Source: Anaerolineales bacterium
GTDB lineage: Bacteria; Chloroflexota; Anaerolineae; Anaerolineales; Villigracilaceae
Direction: 5' to 3'
Length of the DNA: 64,000 nucleotides
Assembly: GCA_016932715.1 (NCBI GenBank)
Contig: JAFGCG010000028.1
Coordinates: forward strand, 1 to 64,000
The notes beneath the pieces are model-generated. The model was not told where the DNA came from. It searched no databases and saw nothing but the letters and a program-made list of their open reading frames with translations. This document shows, one piece after another, positions 8,062-17,381 of the stretch. The position numbers and the translations under genes were made by a program. The first letter of the stretch is position 1. Each line of letters starts with the position of its first letter.

Positions 8062-8466
8062 TCAACGCGTCAGCACCAGCACCGTGTCATTACTCGTAAG
8101 CATCAACGTATTGCCTTCCACTTTATAGGCAGCGGTGTTTGCTAATACCTGCTGGAAAGCATTCTCCTGTACCATGCGCGGATCATCACATGCCATCAAT
8201 GTCATAACAATCTCACCAAAGGTGATCTGGTCTCCTTCAACAGCATAACTGCCGCCAAGTCCGTTGCAGCCCGAGTTGCCTGTTACCGTTCCGTCTTCGT
8301 TGAAGGTCAGCCCAGCCTGCGTGTCTGCCACAGCAGGGGTTGGAGCGCTGGCGGGACCATAGGAGATCAACTTCCAGGAACCGATCAGGGATACGGAAGG
8401 CTCTTCTGCTGTACAGGCGGATACCACCAGAGCAATCACAAACAGTATGAGCAGATACTTTTTCAC
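8062..8466 (-). CDS. META-domain lipoprotein (HslJ-like)
   Basis: A 134-residue secreted lipoprotein. A short signal peptide ends in the lipobox VVSAC (cysteine at residue 18). The rest is one META domain with the typical GSWKLISY start and the repeat-like FNEDGTVTGNSGCNGLGGSY segment, plus the DDPRM(V)xxE motif. Related domains occur in HslJ and in secreted inhibitors; the function is unknown. It starts at GTG (8466) with AAAGGAG upstream. Confidence 0.85.
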   Translation of the reverse strand: MKKYLLILFVIALVVSACTAEEPSVSLIGSWKLISYGPASAPTPAVADTQAGLTFNEDGTVTGNSGCNGLGGSYAVEGDQITFGEIVMTLMACDDPRMVQENAFQQVLANTAAYKVEGNTLMLTSNDTVLVLTR

Positions 8467-8529
8467 AGTCTGTCTCCTTTCAAATACACAGCATGAGGAC
8501 GCCCCTGACCGTGAAAAGTTCCCGGGGCC

Positions 8530-8566
8530 GCGTATCGCTTATCGCGATCTGCCACAAGCGATACGC
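8530..8566. repeat. Eleven-bp inverted repeat between META gene and pckA
   Basis: GCGTATCGCTT (8530-8540) and AAGCGATACGC (8556-8566) form a perfect stem just beyond the pckA stop codon. No T-tract follows on either strand, so it may protect the pckA 3' end rather than terminate. Confidence 0.5.
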
Positions 8567-8581
8567 GCTGAGCCAGGCAGC

Positions 8582-10228
8582 CTACACCCTGGGTCCTGCT
8601 TCCACGACTTCGGGCGGAGTGTTATCCGTGAACTTGGCGAAGTTTTCCTTGAAGCGCATCGCCAGGTCCCGGTAGCGCCTGTCGTATTCCTTCTTGTCTC
8701 CCCAGGACGAGGAGGGAGAAAGCACCTCGGCGGGCACATCCGGGCATTCCGTCGGAACCTCAAATCCGAAGATGGGATCTTTTGTATACTTCACCTGATC
8801 GAGCCTGCCCGTCAGCGCGGCGCTCAACAAAGCTCGTGTGTAGCGGATGGAAATGCGTTTGCCAATTCCGTAGGGTCCGCCCACCCAGCCCGTGTTGACC
8901 AGCCAGCACTTGACTCCATAACGTTCGATCTTATACCTGAGCAATTCCGCATATTTGTAGGGATGATGAACCATGAAGGGACCGCCGAAACAGGCGGAGA
9001 ACGTCATCTCCGGTTCCTCACGCAGGCCGACTTCCGTTCCCGCGATTTTGGAGGTGTACCCGGAGATGAATTGATACAACGCCTGGTTCGGATTGAGCCG
9101 CGCGATGGGCGGCATGACTCCGTTCGCATCACAGGTCAACAGAATAATATTTTTCGGGTGCCCCGCTCTCTTTTCGGGGACGGCGTTCGCGATGAACTCC
9201 AACGGGTAGGAAGCGCGCGTATTTTCCGTGATCGTGTCATCCTCCAGGTCAATGAGGCGAGTGACCGGGTCGAAGGGAACGTTCTCGAGGATCGTCCCAA
9301 AGCGCTTGGTCGTCGCATAGATCTCCGGCTCGGCAGCTTCCGATAAGCCGATCACTTTGGCATAGCATCCACCCTCGAAGTTGAAAATGCCGTTGTCGCT
9401 CCAGCCATGCTCATCATCGCCGACGAGACGGCGCATCGGGTCTGCCGAAAGAGTCGTTTTCCCGGTGCCGCTTAAACCGAAGAACAATGCCACATCGTTC
9501 GGGTCCTGCGGGTCGACGTTTGCCGAACAATGCATGGACAATACCCCCTCGAGCGGCAAAAGATAATTCATCACTGTAAACGCAGTTTTCTTCAACTCAC
9601 CGGCATATCCCGTAAAGCCAGCGATGGCAAGCTTTTTCTCGAAGTTCAGGACGATGAAGGTTTCGCTGTTCGTATTGTCGATCGTTGGAGCCGCTTTGAA
9701 ATCTGGCACGACAATGATCGTAAATTCAGGGACAAACCGTTTGTATTCTTCCAGGGCGCCCGGCAGGATGAACATATTGCGGACAAACAGGCTGTGCCAG
9801 GCATGCTCCGTCACAAAACGGAAAGGCAGGCGGTAATTCTCATCTGCACCCGCATATACATCCTGGACAAACACATCCTTGCCCTGCAAATATCCAAGCA
9901 AACGAGCGTAGAGGGCATCGAACTTTGCAATGTCGAAGGGACGATTATAGGGACCCCACCAAACATTGTTTTCGGAATCAGAGTGGCGTACCACAAATTT
10001 GTCATTCGCAGAGCGTGCAGTATGCTTGCCCGTGTAAGCGAGGAGAGGTCCCCCAATGGCGGTGGCGCCTTCTCCACGAAATATCGCCTCTTCGTAAAGC
10101 GCCTCGGTTGATAGATTCCAATAGGCCAGCCGTAAATTCGAGACACTGTGATTGGACAGGTTGTAGTCCGCCTTACGCGTCTGTGCAACGGGTTCCGCAG
10201 GGGTTTTGATGTTGAGCAAGTTATTCAT
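8582..10228 (-). CDS. pckA: Phosphoenolpyruvate carboxykinase (ATP)
   Basis: A 548-residue enzyme converting oxaloacetate and ATP to phosphoenolpyruvate and CO2, a gluconeogenic step. The kinase-1a (P-loop) motif FGLSGTGKTTLS, the upstream FTGYAGELKK, the metal-binding DDEHGW and the LTCDANGVMPPIARL segment are those of the ATP-dependent class. ATG 10228 is preferred to an in-frame start seven codons earlier because GGAG lies at the right distance. It lies 11 bases downstream of the aminotransferase and is probably cotranscribed, linking oxaloacetate/aspartate metabolism. Confidence 0.96.
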   Translation of the reverse strand: MNNLLNIKTPAEPVAQTRKADYNLSNHSVSNLRLAYWNLSTEALYEEAIFRGEGATAIGGPLLAYTGKHTARSANDKFVVRHSDSENNVWWGPYNRPFDIAKFDALYARLLGYLQGKDVFVQDVYAGADENYRLPFRFVTEHAWHSLFVRNMFILPGALEEYKRFVPEFTIIVVPDFKAAPTIDNTNSETFIVLNFEKKLAIAGFTGYAGELKKTAFTVMNYLLPLEGVLSMHCSANVDPQDPNDVALFFGLSGTGKTTLSADPMRRLVGDDEHGWSDNGIFNFEGGCYAKVIGLSEAAEPEIYATTKRFGTILENVPFDPVTRLIDLEDDTITENTRASYPLEFIANAVPEKRAGHPKNIILLTCDANGVMPPIARLNPNQALYQFISGYTSKIAGTEVGLREEPEMTFSACFGGPFMVHHPYKYAELLRYKIERYGVKCWLVNTGWVGGPYGIGKRISIRYTRALLSAALTGRLDQVKYTKDPIFGFEVPTECPDVPAEVLSPSSSWGDKKEYDRRYRDLAMRFKENFAKFTDNTPPEVVEAGPRV

Positions 10229-10239
10229 TGTTGTTTCTC

Positions 10240-11457
10240 CTACATCCAATCACGGATCAATTTCTTATCGCCAATGTAGATTTCATTCGGGCTGGTGGGG
10301 TCGAGCACCCATTTGATGCGCGCGATCCCCTCGGTCACGTCTTTGACCGAGCCCGCGAACGAGATGCGGATGTGGCCTTCCATGCCGAATTCCTTCCCAG
10401 GCACCACCACCACCATCGCCTTCTTGAGCAGGAACTTCGACACTTCCACCGAGTTGTTGCTGAAGGCGCGGATGTCGGGCAAAGCGTAGAATGTTCCCTT
10501 TGGTTCGATCAGACGGGCTCCATTGAACGTACGCATTTCCTGCATGACCACGTCCCGATTGTTCTGGATCTGCAGGCGCAGCGCCTCGACGACCGATTGC
10601 AGACCATTCAGCGCACCTTCGGCCGCCGCCTGTGCAACCGGCGAGACACAGGACGTGGTCTGCCCAATAACATTGCCCATGATAATCGCGAGATCACGCG
10701 GCGCAATGACCCAGCCGATCCGAAAGCCGGTCATACCATACAGCTTTGCCACCCCATTGACCACAACAATGTGAGAGTTCTCGATGTCCTTCTTGGTGAA
10801 ATGATAAGCAGGCACAGCCACATTGCGATCGAACGTCAGCTTGTGGTAGATGTCATCGCAGACCATGACGATGCCCTTCTTCTCACACATCCCGACAATC
10901 TTCTCGATCAATTCAGGCGGATAGATCGCCCCTGAGGGATTGTTCGGGCTGTTGACAATAATTGCCCGCGTGGAGGAGGTGACCACCCTTTCGATATCCT
11001 CGAACCGCGGAACGAATGTGCCATCTTCCGGAGTGACGACGACCGGGATCCCCATACACATCTTGATGATCTCCTTGTAGGAGACCCAGTACGGCGCGAT
11101 CACGATGACTTCATCCTGTGGATTCAGGATGGAATAAAAAATATTGAAGAGGGATTGTTTCGCCCCGTTGGTAATACTGACATTCTCCGGGGCTACCAGG
11201 CGGTCGTAGTTCTCTTCCGTATAACGGATGACTGCCTTCTTGAGGGAAGGCAATCCATCCGGCGGGGTATATTTCACTTCCCCACTGGTCAATTTGGCGG
11301 CGGAGGCAAGGATCGCCGCGATGGGCGTCTTGTTCTTGGGTTCACCGATCCCCAAATTGATCACGGCTTCCCCGCGCTCCCGCAACAGTCGTGCCTCCTC
11401 ATTGAGCGCGAAGGTGGGAGATTCGGCAATCTCACTGGCTAGTTTGCTTAACTTCAT
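10240..11457 (-). CDS. Class I pyridoxal-phosphate aminotransferase (aspartate aminotransferase-like)
   Basis: A 405-residue fold-type I aminotransferase. Visible are INLGIGEPKNKTP near the N terminus, NSPNNPSGAIYPP, the aspartate of VCDDIYHKL and the PLP lysine in NGVAKLYGMTGFRIGW. The likely reaction is amino transfer between glutamate or aspartate and a 2-oxoacid. A 2-aminoadipate aminotransferase role (LysN) for the lysine pathway in this window is possible but unproven. ATG 11457 with GGAG upstream is preferred to a longer in-frame start. It is followed directly by pckA. Confidence 0.85.
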   Translation of the reverse strand: MKLSKLASEIAESPTFALNEEARLLRERGEAVINLGIGEPKNKTPIAAILASAAKLTSGEVKYTPPDGLPSLKKAVIRYTEENYDRLVAPENVSITNGAKQSLFNIFYSILNPQDEVIVIAPYWVSYKEIIKMCMGIPVVVTPEDGTFVPRFEDIERVVTSSTRAIIVNSPNNPSGAIYPPELIEKIVGMCEKKGIVMVCDDIYHKLTFDRNVAVPAYHFTKKDIENSHIVVVNGVAKLYGMTGFRIGWVIAPRDLAIIMGNVIGQTTSCVSPVAQAAAEGALNGLQSVVEALRLQIQNNRDVVMQEMRTFNGARLIEPKGTFYALPDIRAFSNNSVEVSKFLLKKAMVVVVPGKEFGMEGHIRISFAGSVKDVTEGIARIKWVLDPTSPNEIYIGDKKLIRDWM

Positions 11458-11897
11458 AGGTGCTCCATTGGCTTTCCACTCCCTGCTTCGTCGTGGCGCC
11501 CACACTAGCGCGGGGTCTTCAAGAAGGTTCCACTCGATTCAATGCGAAAAAGAGAGGGGATGATTACAGGATGGAAATTTACAAAATCTGGTCAGAGAAA
11601 CATCTTTGACCAGGTAGCTATCTAACCACTGGCACTTAAATTCCGGCTATTATACACTACATCGTTAATTTATTCACAAGTAATCTGCCCGGCATCCAGT
11701 TCAGTGTGCCGGGTTCGGCGGCTTCCCAGGAGTGAAGACAAAATAAATCTGGCGAGAGATTCTCTCCAACCAGATCAAGCTATGCAGCCACTCAAAACGA
11801 CTCTGACGATCGGCTCTTCGGACGAAATAATTATAACTCGATACCTGAAGCTACAAAGCGGAATACCAGGCGAATCCTGGCCACAAAATGGAATAAG
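11458..11897 (-). promoter_or_regulatory. Promoter region of aminotransferase-pckA operon with two related palindromes
   Basis: No gene is apparent in this 440-base gap. On the minus strand a perfect TATAAT (plus 11649-11654) lies about 190 bases upstream of the start codon. Two similar imperfect palindromes flank it: one at 11586-11613 (CTGGTCA/TGACCAG arms) and one at 11747-11775 (ATCTGG-c-GAGAGA / TCTCTC-caa-CCAGAT). They could be operators. Confidence 0.4.
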
Positions 11898-11921
11898 AAA
11901 AGCGCCCAGGCGGGCGCTTTT
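11898..11921. terminator. Bidirectional terminator after dodecin gene
   Basis: Ten-bp stem AAAAGCGCCC / GGGCGCTTTT (11898-11907 with 11912-11921), four-base loop, T-runs on both strands. It ends transcription from the dodecin gene. Confidence 0.85.
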
Positions 11922-11940
11922 CTTTGCAAGACAGGGTTGA

Positions 11941-12147
11941 TCAATCTTCCAGAATAAACGTGACCTTCAGCTGCACGCGATATTCCGCGATATCGCCATT
12001 CTCATCTACAAGCACATCCTGATTCTGGATCCAGGCCGATTTGACGTTTTTGAGCGTTTTCACAGCTCGCGCCACTCCCTCTCGAATGGCATCATCAAAA
12101 CTCTTTGTGGATGAGGCTTTGATCTCTGTAATACGAGCGACAGACAT
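11941..12147 (-). CDS. Dodecin family flavin-binding protein
   Basis: A 68-residue protein matching dodecins over its whole length: the start VARITEIKASSTKSFDDAI, the central ARAVKTLKNVKSAWIQNQ and the strand YRVQLKVTFILE. The tryptophan in KSAWIQNQ is the residue that stacks on flavin in this family. Dodecins form 12-subunit cages storing flavin or CoA derivatives. AAAGGAG precedes ATG 12147. It is monocistronic: a terminator follows and a divergent gene lies upstream. Confidence 0.93.
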   Translation of the reverse strand: MSVARITEIKASSTKSFDDAIREGVARAVKTLKNVKSAWIQNQDVLVDENGDIAEYRVQLKVTFILED

Positions 12148-12366
12148 GGCAGACTCCTTTCTTGGGTTTGGAAAGCGGGAAACGCGAAGCTATTATATAT
12201 CCGATTCTGTGTTTGCTCGGGTTTCCGCAAGTCGAATCACTTCGATGCACCCATTCCAAGCCCGGCACAAAGAACACTGCCCGCAGGCTGCCCCTTCTGC
12301 GTTCAATGAGTTTATGTTGTACAATAGCAGTAACAGCAAGGTGTATTCACTGAAAAGGAGTGCCCC

Positions 12367-14811
12367 ATGGAGGACTACGAAAAGCTAGGATCGTTTTACC
12401 TTGGGCGGGTTTATGACCTCAAGGCTCAGAAGCCAAAAGACGAGCTCTTACTCTATGATTCAAAGGACCTGGTCACACACGCGGTCTGTGTGGGTATGAC
12501 CGGCAGCGGCAAGACGGGCTTGTGCCTTGCTCTGATCGAAGAGGCTGCCATTGACGGTGTGCCGGCGATCCTGATTGACCCAAAGGGCGATCTTGCCAAT
12601 CTGCTGCTGACTTTTCCTCAGCTGCGCGGCGAGGATTTCCTGCCCTGGATCAACCTCGATGATGCTCGCCAAAAAGGCATGTCACCTGAAGAATACGCCA
12701 ACAAACAGGCGGACACATGGAAGAACGGGCTGGCAGGCTGGGGACAGAGCGGCGAACGCATCCAGCGCCTGCTCAATGCTGTCGAAATGCACATCTACAC
12801 ACCCGGCAGTAATACAGGCATTCCCGTTTCGATCCTGAAGTCCTTTGCCGCACCGGAAGCTGCCATCCGTGATGACAACGATCTCCTGCGGGAAAGGATC
12901 AGCACAACCGTCACCAGCCTGCTCGGTCTGGTCGGGATCGAGGCGGATCCCGTTCAGAGCCGGGAACACATCCTGCTTTCCACCATTCTGGATCATACCT
13001 GGCGGCAGGGACAGGACATGGACCTGGCGGCGTTGATCCAGCAGGTGCAGACCCCTCCCCTGACGAAGATCGGCGTGCTCGATCTCGAATCCTTCTATCC
13101 ATCCAAGGAACGTTTCGGCCTGGTCATGGCACTGAATAACCTGCTGGCTTCCCCCGGCTTCAGCACCTGGCTGAAGGGCATCCCACTCGACATCGGACAG
13201 ATCCTGTACACACCGGGCGGCAAGCCGCGCGTGGCAATCTTTTCCATTGCCCACCTGAGCGACCCTGAGCGCATGTTCTTTGTCTCGCTGCTAATGAACC
13301 AGGTCCTGGGCTGGATGCGCGGTCAATCGGGCACCACCAGCCTGCGCGCCCTGGTCTACATGGATGAGATATTTGGCTACCTGCCGCCGCTCGCAAACCC
13401 GCCTTCCAAGCTGCCTATGCTTACCCTGCTCAAACAGGCACGCGCCTTCGGGATCGGCATAGTGCTGGCAACTCAAAATCCCGTTGACCTCGATTACAAG
13501 GCGCTTTCCAATATCGGAACATGGTTCATCGGCCGTTTGCAGACGGAACGCGACAAAGCACGCCTGCTCGATGGGCTCGAGAGTGCTGCGGCGGGCGCCC
13601 AGTTCAACCGGGGACAGATCGAAAAAATCCTTTCCAGCCTTGGCAACCGCGTCTTCCTGATGAACAACACACATGAGGATGCTCCGGAACTTATGCAGAC
13701 GCGCTGGGTCCTCTCGTACATGCGCGGTCCCCTGACCCGCGACCAGATCAAAGTCCTGATGGACCCGCTGCGCAGTACCGCGACCTCACTTGCTCCTCAG
13801 GCTACCCCGGCGGGTCCCTCCCCCGTGTCTGCCGAGACTCATGCAATACCGCCGGCCGTTTCGTCAGGCAAACCAGCCCTGCCACCCGGAATCTCGGAAT
13901 TCTTCCTGCCCGCACGCGGCAGCGGCGCGGCCGGAAACAAGCTGGTCTATGAACCCAAAATTATCGGCGCGGCCAAGATCAATTTTGCGGATGCAAAAGC
14001 AAAAGTCAATGTTTCAGAGAGCAAAGTCTTTCTCACACCGATCACCGACGACGCCATCCCCGTGACATGGGATTCGGCTGAAGAGATCAGCATTCCAGCT
14101 ACTGACCTGGAAAAGTCTGCCCGGGCTGGCGCACAGTTTGGTAATCTGCCTGCCTGCGCCAGCCAGGCGAAGAATTACACTGCCTGGAGCAAAGACTTTA
14201 CCAACTGGCTTTATGGCTCGCAGGCGATCAACTTGAACCGCAGCCCCAGCCTGAAGGAAGTCTCGCAGCCTGGCGAGGACGAGCGTGATTTTCGTATCCG
14301 CATGCAGCAGCTGTCGCGTGAAAAACGGGATGACATGGTGGAAGCCCTGCGAAAGAAGTACGCATCCAAGATCGTTTCTTTACAGGAGCGCCAGCGCAAA
14401 GCCCAGGCTGCCGTCCAAAAGCAACAGGAACAGGCAAACCAGGCAAAAATGCAGACTGCCCTGTCTGTTGGCGCTACATTGCTGGGCGCGTTCACAGGAC
14501 GCAAGGCTCTTAGCAGCACAGTCAGCCGCGCCAGCAGCGCTGCCCGGCGGGCAGGCCGCGCAATGGAAGAGAGCGGCGATGTCGCGCGCGCAAATGAAAC
14601 CGCTGAGGCAGTTCAACAGCAATTGGCCGATCTGCAAACACAGTTTGATACAGAATCTGCGGCCCTGGCTGAGAAATTGGATCCATTGAGCGAGACCCTG
14701 GAAACCATTTCGATCAAACCCAAGAAGGCTGACATCCTCGTTCAATTGGTCTCGCTTGCCTGGGTACCCTACTGGCAGGATGAGCAGGGCAATCTTACGC
14801 CGGCCTGGTAG
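12367..14811 (+). CDS. HerA-like ATPase with C-terminal coiled coil
   Basis: An 814-residue ATP-binding protein of the HerA/FtsK-like superfamily. Walker A is GMTGSGKTG (residues 43-51), Walker B is ALVYMDEIFGYLPP, and FGIGIVLATQNPVDLDYKAL serves as sensor region. After about residue 475 a proline/alanine linker leads to a C-terminal part with a charged coiled coil (QERQRKAQAAVQKQQEQANQ), a glycine-rich segment and further helices. Such proteins are predicted DNA or protein translocases without a defined partner; no NurA-like nuclease gene is adjacent. TACAAT at 12320 may be its -10 element, and AAAGGAG lies just before the ATG. Confidence 0.85.
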   Translation: MEDYEKLGSFYLGRVYDLKAQKPKDELLLYDSKDLVTHAVCVGMTGSGKTGLCLALIEEAAIDGVPAILIDPKGDLANLLLTFPQLRGEDFLPWINLDDARQKGMSPEEYANKQADTWKNGLAGWGQSGERIQRLLNAVEMHIYTPGSNTGIPVSILKSFAAPEAAIRDDNDLLRERISTTVTSLLGLVGIEADPVQSREHILLSTILDHTWRQGQDMDLAALIQQVQTPPLTKIGVLDLESFYPSKERFGLVMALNNLLASPGFSTWLKGIPLDIGQILYTPGGKPRVAIFSIAHLSDPERMFFVSLLMNQVLGWMRGQSGTTSLRALVYMDEIFGYLPPLANPPSKLPMLTLLKQARAFGIGIVLATQNPVDLDYKALSNIGTWFIGRLQTERDKARLLDGLESAAAGAQFNRGQIEKILSSLGNRVFLMNNTHEDAPELMQTRWVLSYMRGPLTRDQIKVLMDPLRSTATSLAPQATPAGPSPVSAETHAIPPAVSSGKPALPPGISEFFLPARGSGAAGNKLVYEPKIIGAAKINFADAKAKVNVSESKVFLTPITDDAIPVTWDSAEEISIPATDLEKSARAGAQFGNLPACASQAKNYTAWSKDFTNWLYGSQAINLNRSPSLKEVSQPGEDERDFRIRMQQLSREKRDDMVEALRKKYASKIVSLQERQRKAQAAVQKQQEQANQAKMQTALSVGATLLGAFTGRKALSSTVSRASSAARRAGRAMEESGDVARANETAEAVQQQLADLQTQFDTESAALAEKLDPLSETLETISIKPKKADILVQLVSLAWVPYWQDEQGNLTPAW

Positions 14812-14836
14812 TGTCCACGAAGCAGCCCAGAATCTG

Positions 14837-14860
14837 AAAAGCGCCCAAATGGGCGCTTTT
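14837..14860. terminator. Bidirectional terminator
   Basis: Ten-bp stem AAAAGCGCCC / GGGCGCTTTT (14837-14846, 14851-14860), loop AAAT. It has the same arms as the terminator at 11898 and lies between convergent genes. Confidence 0.85.
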
Positions 14861-14888
14861 CCTGTTCCTGCCTATTCCTTCAAAACTA

Positions 14889-15650
14889 TTACTTCCGCCG
14901 CGCCATGCCGCTAATTGCCTGAAGCAATGCGTTTGCGACAAGCTGGCCCGATTGCTGGCGATGCGGCTTAGCCATCGGTCCCGCGGACATCAAAGCCGTC
15001 AGGGCTGCCTGCAAATTGTCCTGTCCCTGCTGTTTGGCGCTCATGAAGGTCATACCGGCATTCAACAGGTCACCAAGGTCGATCCCGTCTGATTGCTGGC
15101 TGCCAGTCTGTGGCGCCGATTGCTCTCCACCCAGCAATGATCCAAGCAAATCACCGCCCTGGGAGGTCCCCTGCCCTCCTCCGAGTAAAGAGCCCAGCAG
15201 ATCCCCACCTGTCTGCGAAGCAGACGGAGCAGCTTGCTGTCCGCCCCCCAGGAGCGATTGGATCAGCATCATGGCATTGTCGGGCGTCACAGCGGATTGT
15301 CCCTGGAATTGTTGCGCGGCCTGTGCCAGTCCCTGTGAGTAGACATGCGCTGAGCCGCTTGTGCCATGCTGAGACAGATACTGGCTTGCCTGACTCAGTT
15401 GTTGAGAAGGGGGAGCATCCTTCTGGCCTGCCATTACCTGGGAGATCATTTGAAACGCCTGCACCATATTGTCGCCGTGATTCTGGTTCTCTGTATCCGC
15501 CTGGTTGAGGGATGACTGGTTGGCAGCCAGGGCTTGAGTAGCCACATTGAACAGCGAGGCCAGATCCAGGCCGCGCGTTTGCGGCTGGGCTGCTGGCTTT
15601 TTCAAAGCAGCCTTTGCTTTACTACCATCAGATGTTGTGTTTTTGTTCAT
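14889..15650 (-). CDS. Low-complexity Gly/Gln/Ser-rich protein with GGDLLGSLLGG repeats
   Basis: A 253-residue protein I do not recognise. The N terminus is Lys/Ala-rich. The middle is Gln/Ser/Gly-rich with LIQSLLGGGQQAA and two near-identical GGDLLGSLLGG units (about 147-175), followed by a related IDLGDLLNAG. There is no signal peptide or membrane segment. AAAGGA lies upstream of ATG. It is separated from the PLD-like gene by 63 bases on the same strand. Composition suggests a partly disordered or self-associating protein; no function is proposed. Confidence 0.6.
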   Translation of the reverse strand: MNKNTTSDGSKAKAALKKPAAQPQTRGLDLASLFNVATQALAANQSSLNQADTENQNHGDNMVQAFQMISQVMAGQKDAPPSQQLSQASQYLSQHGTSGSAHVYSQGLAQAAQQFQGQSAVTPDNAMMLIQSLLGGGQQAAPSASQTGGDLLGSLLGGGQGTSQGGDLLGSLLGGEQSAPQTGSQQSDGIDLGDLLNAGMTFMSAKQQGQDNLQAALTALMSAGPMAKPHRQQSGQLVANALLQAISGMARRK

Positions 15651-15713
15651 ACCTGGATATCCTTTCTTGTTTTATCCATGGTGGCCGTAACATTACAGCC
15701 AGGAAAAAAGAGA

Positions 15714-16883
15714 CTACGAACACATGAAAGTGGATGGGGCGGGATCCGTAGCCATATTCCAGACCCGCTCGAATTCCTGGAGATACAAACGCGCCATCTC
15801 AGCGTTATCGATGATAATGACGTTCTCATCATTGTTCTTTTCAGCATTGGTCGAGTAATTCATCGACCCGGTGATCACATAGCGTTCATCCACAACAATG
15901 AATTTGTGATGCATAAAACTTGGATTCCCATCCTGGCGGACCGGGACCTGCGCGCAGAACAGCGTGTCGAGTTCGGCAGCGTCGGTCTCGCTGCCAACCG
16001 TTTCAAAAACGCCTGCCACGCCAATTCCGGCTTGAGAGCGCTTGATCATCGCCTCTGCCAGGGGATAATCGGTAAAGCTAAAGGCAAGGAAACGAATGCT
16101 TGTCGCGGCAGAATTGACCATCGGGATGATCGCCTGTTCCAGGGCCGGATCTTCCGAAGTGAAAATCACCCCAATCCCCGTTTCATTGATCATCACGGCC
16201 TGGTTGCCCATCTGGGAGGTCGATGTTGGTCCAAACTCGCCATTCCACATCTCCTGGAATTCACGTTCGTAGATCGCCGCCAATTCGGATGAGCGGATGA
16301 CAATCACATTATTATCCTGCCTGAAGATGCTGTTTTCAGTGATATTGGTTGAGCCGGTCCAGACGATTTGCCCGTCAAAGATCCAGAACTTGTTATGCAT
16401 CAGTGCTGAACGATCATCAGAACGGACTTCGATCTCCGCCTTCTGCAGCATGGCAAACTGGCCGCGCCCGGGTTCCTCATCCGCCTCCAGTCCGTTCTCA
16501 TCATCGGTCACCCAGCGCACATCCACGCCGCGCTGTTTCGCCGCAACCAAAGCTTCCGCCACGGGCGTAAGATTGAATTCGAACGAAGCGATGTGAATAC
16601 TGGTTTGGGCGGCATTGATCTTCTCGATCAAACGCCCCTCGACGGAATTTTGCCAGGCTTGCGGGTTGTTCACGTTGATCGGATCAGTAAAATAGACTTC
16701 CCACCAGGCGCCGCTCCCGGTCACTGCTGTGGGCATAGGGGCTGTCGGGGTAACCTCTCCGTCAAAAACCCCGATCGGGTCTTTTCCTGTCAGTGAATAA
16801 TAAATACCAAGTACAAAAATCCCAATCAAGGTCAGTAATACGAGTGATGCATTGGACCTCGATATTCCGCGTCGTCTGGGCAT
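15714..16883 (-). CDS. Membrane-anchored phospholipase D-like protein
   Basis: A 389-residue protein with a basic N terminus, one membrane segment (about 13-33) and two PLDc domains. Both HKD motifs are intact: MHNKFWIFDGQIVWTGSTN and MHHKFIVVDERYVITGSMN. The two histidines should act together on a phosphodiester bond, in lipid or nucleic acid. The domain arrangement with both motifs exported favours phospholipase or cell-surface nuclease activity. ATG 16883 is chosen because AAGGAG lies six bases upstream; a start six codons earlier lacks a site. Confidence 0.88.
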   Translation of the reverse strand: MPRRRGISRSNASLVLLTLIGIFVLGIYYSLTGKDPIGVFDGEVTPTAPMPTAVTGSGAWWEVYFTDPINVNNPQAWQNSVEGRLIEKINAAQTSIHIASFEFNLTPVAEALVAAKQRGVDVRWVTDDENGLEADEEPGRGQFAMLQKAEIEVRSDDRSALMHNKFWIFDGQIVWTGSTNITENSIFRQDNNVIVIRSSELAAIYEREFQEMWNGEFGPTSTSQMGNQAVMINETGIGVIFTSEDPALEQAIIPMVNSAATSIRFLAFSFTDYPLAEAMIKRSQAGIGVAGVFETVGSETDAAELDTLFCAQVPVRQDGNPSFMHHKFIVVDERYVITGSMNYSTNAEKNNDENVIIIDNAEMARLYLQEFERVWNMATDPAPSTFMCS

Positions 16884-16928
16884 GTAGCTCTCCTTACTCA
16901 TCGGCCTGGCAAAGCAGCTCTTTGCAGC

Positions 16929-17363
16929 TTAGCCGGGTTCCTCGATCAGCCTTCTTAACTTTAATATCAGCTGATGTGGAGTATTGTTTTTATCATCGAC
17001 TTGATTCAATACATCATCCACTTCTTCGGCGGCCGGTAAACGCACCTCCTCACCAAAGATTAGTCTGAAATGCTCCAATAATTTATCCCGCAGCTGGATA
17101 CGGCTTGCCGGGTCGGCATACTTGCCGGCCGCCCAATTCCCAATCGAGCGCATGGATTGCCGGATCGCTTTTAAGCGCGGCATGAGCGCAAGTTCTGCCC
17201 CGACATCATCGAGGTCCATTGTTTTATGTACAAGTATTTCCACTGTTGTGATGCCCCAATTGAGCATTTCAGCCGCAGCTTCCCCTTCAAGCATTTCCAG
17301 AAGAGCCTCATTCCCCGTCACTTCCTTGACCATACGTTGAATGCGAGCGTTACTATCAGCCAT
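16929..17363 (-). CDS. Conserved-looking hypothetical helical protein
   Basis: A 144-residue acidic protein, not recognised. It appears largely alpha-helical, without signal peptide, membrane helix, cysteine motif or P-loop. It sits on the same strand as fabD, 18 bases beyond its stop, so it may be the last gene of the rpmF-fabD transcript. No clear ribosome binding site is visible before ATG 17363. Confidence 0.6.
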   Translation of the reverse strand: MADSNARIQRMVKEVTGNEALLEMLEGEAAAEMLNWGITTVEILVHKTMDLDDVGAELALMPRLKAIRQSMRSIGNWAAGKYADPASRIQLRDKLLEHFRLIFGEEVRLPAAEEVDDVLNQVDDKNNTPHQLILKLRRLIEEPG

Positions 17364-17381
17364 GCTGAAAGTATAGTCGAT

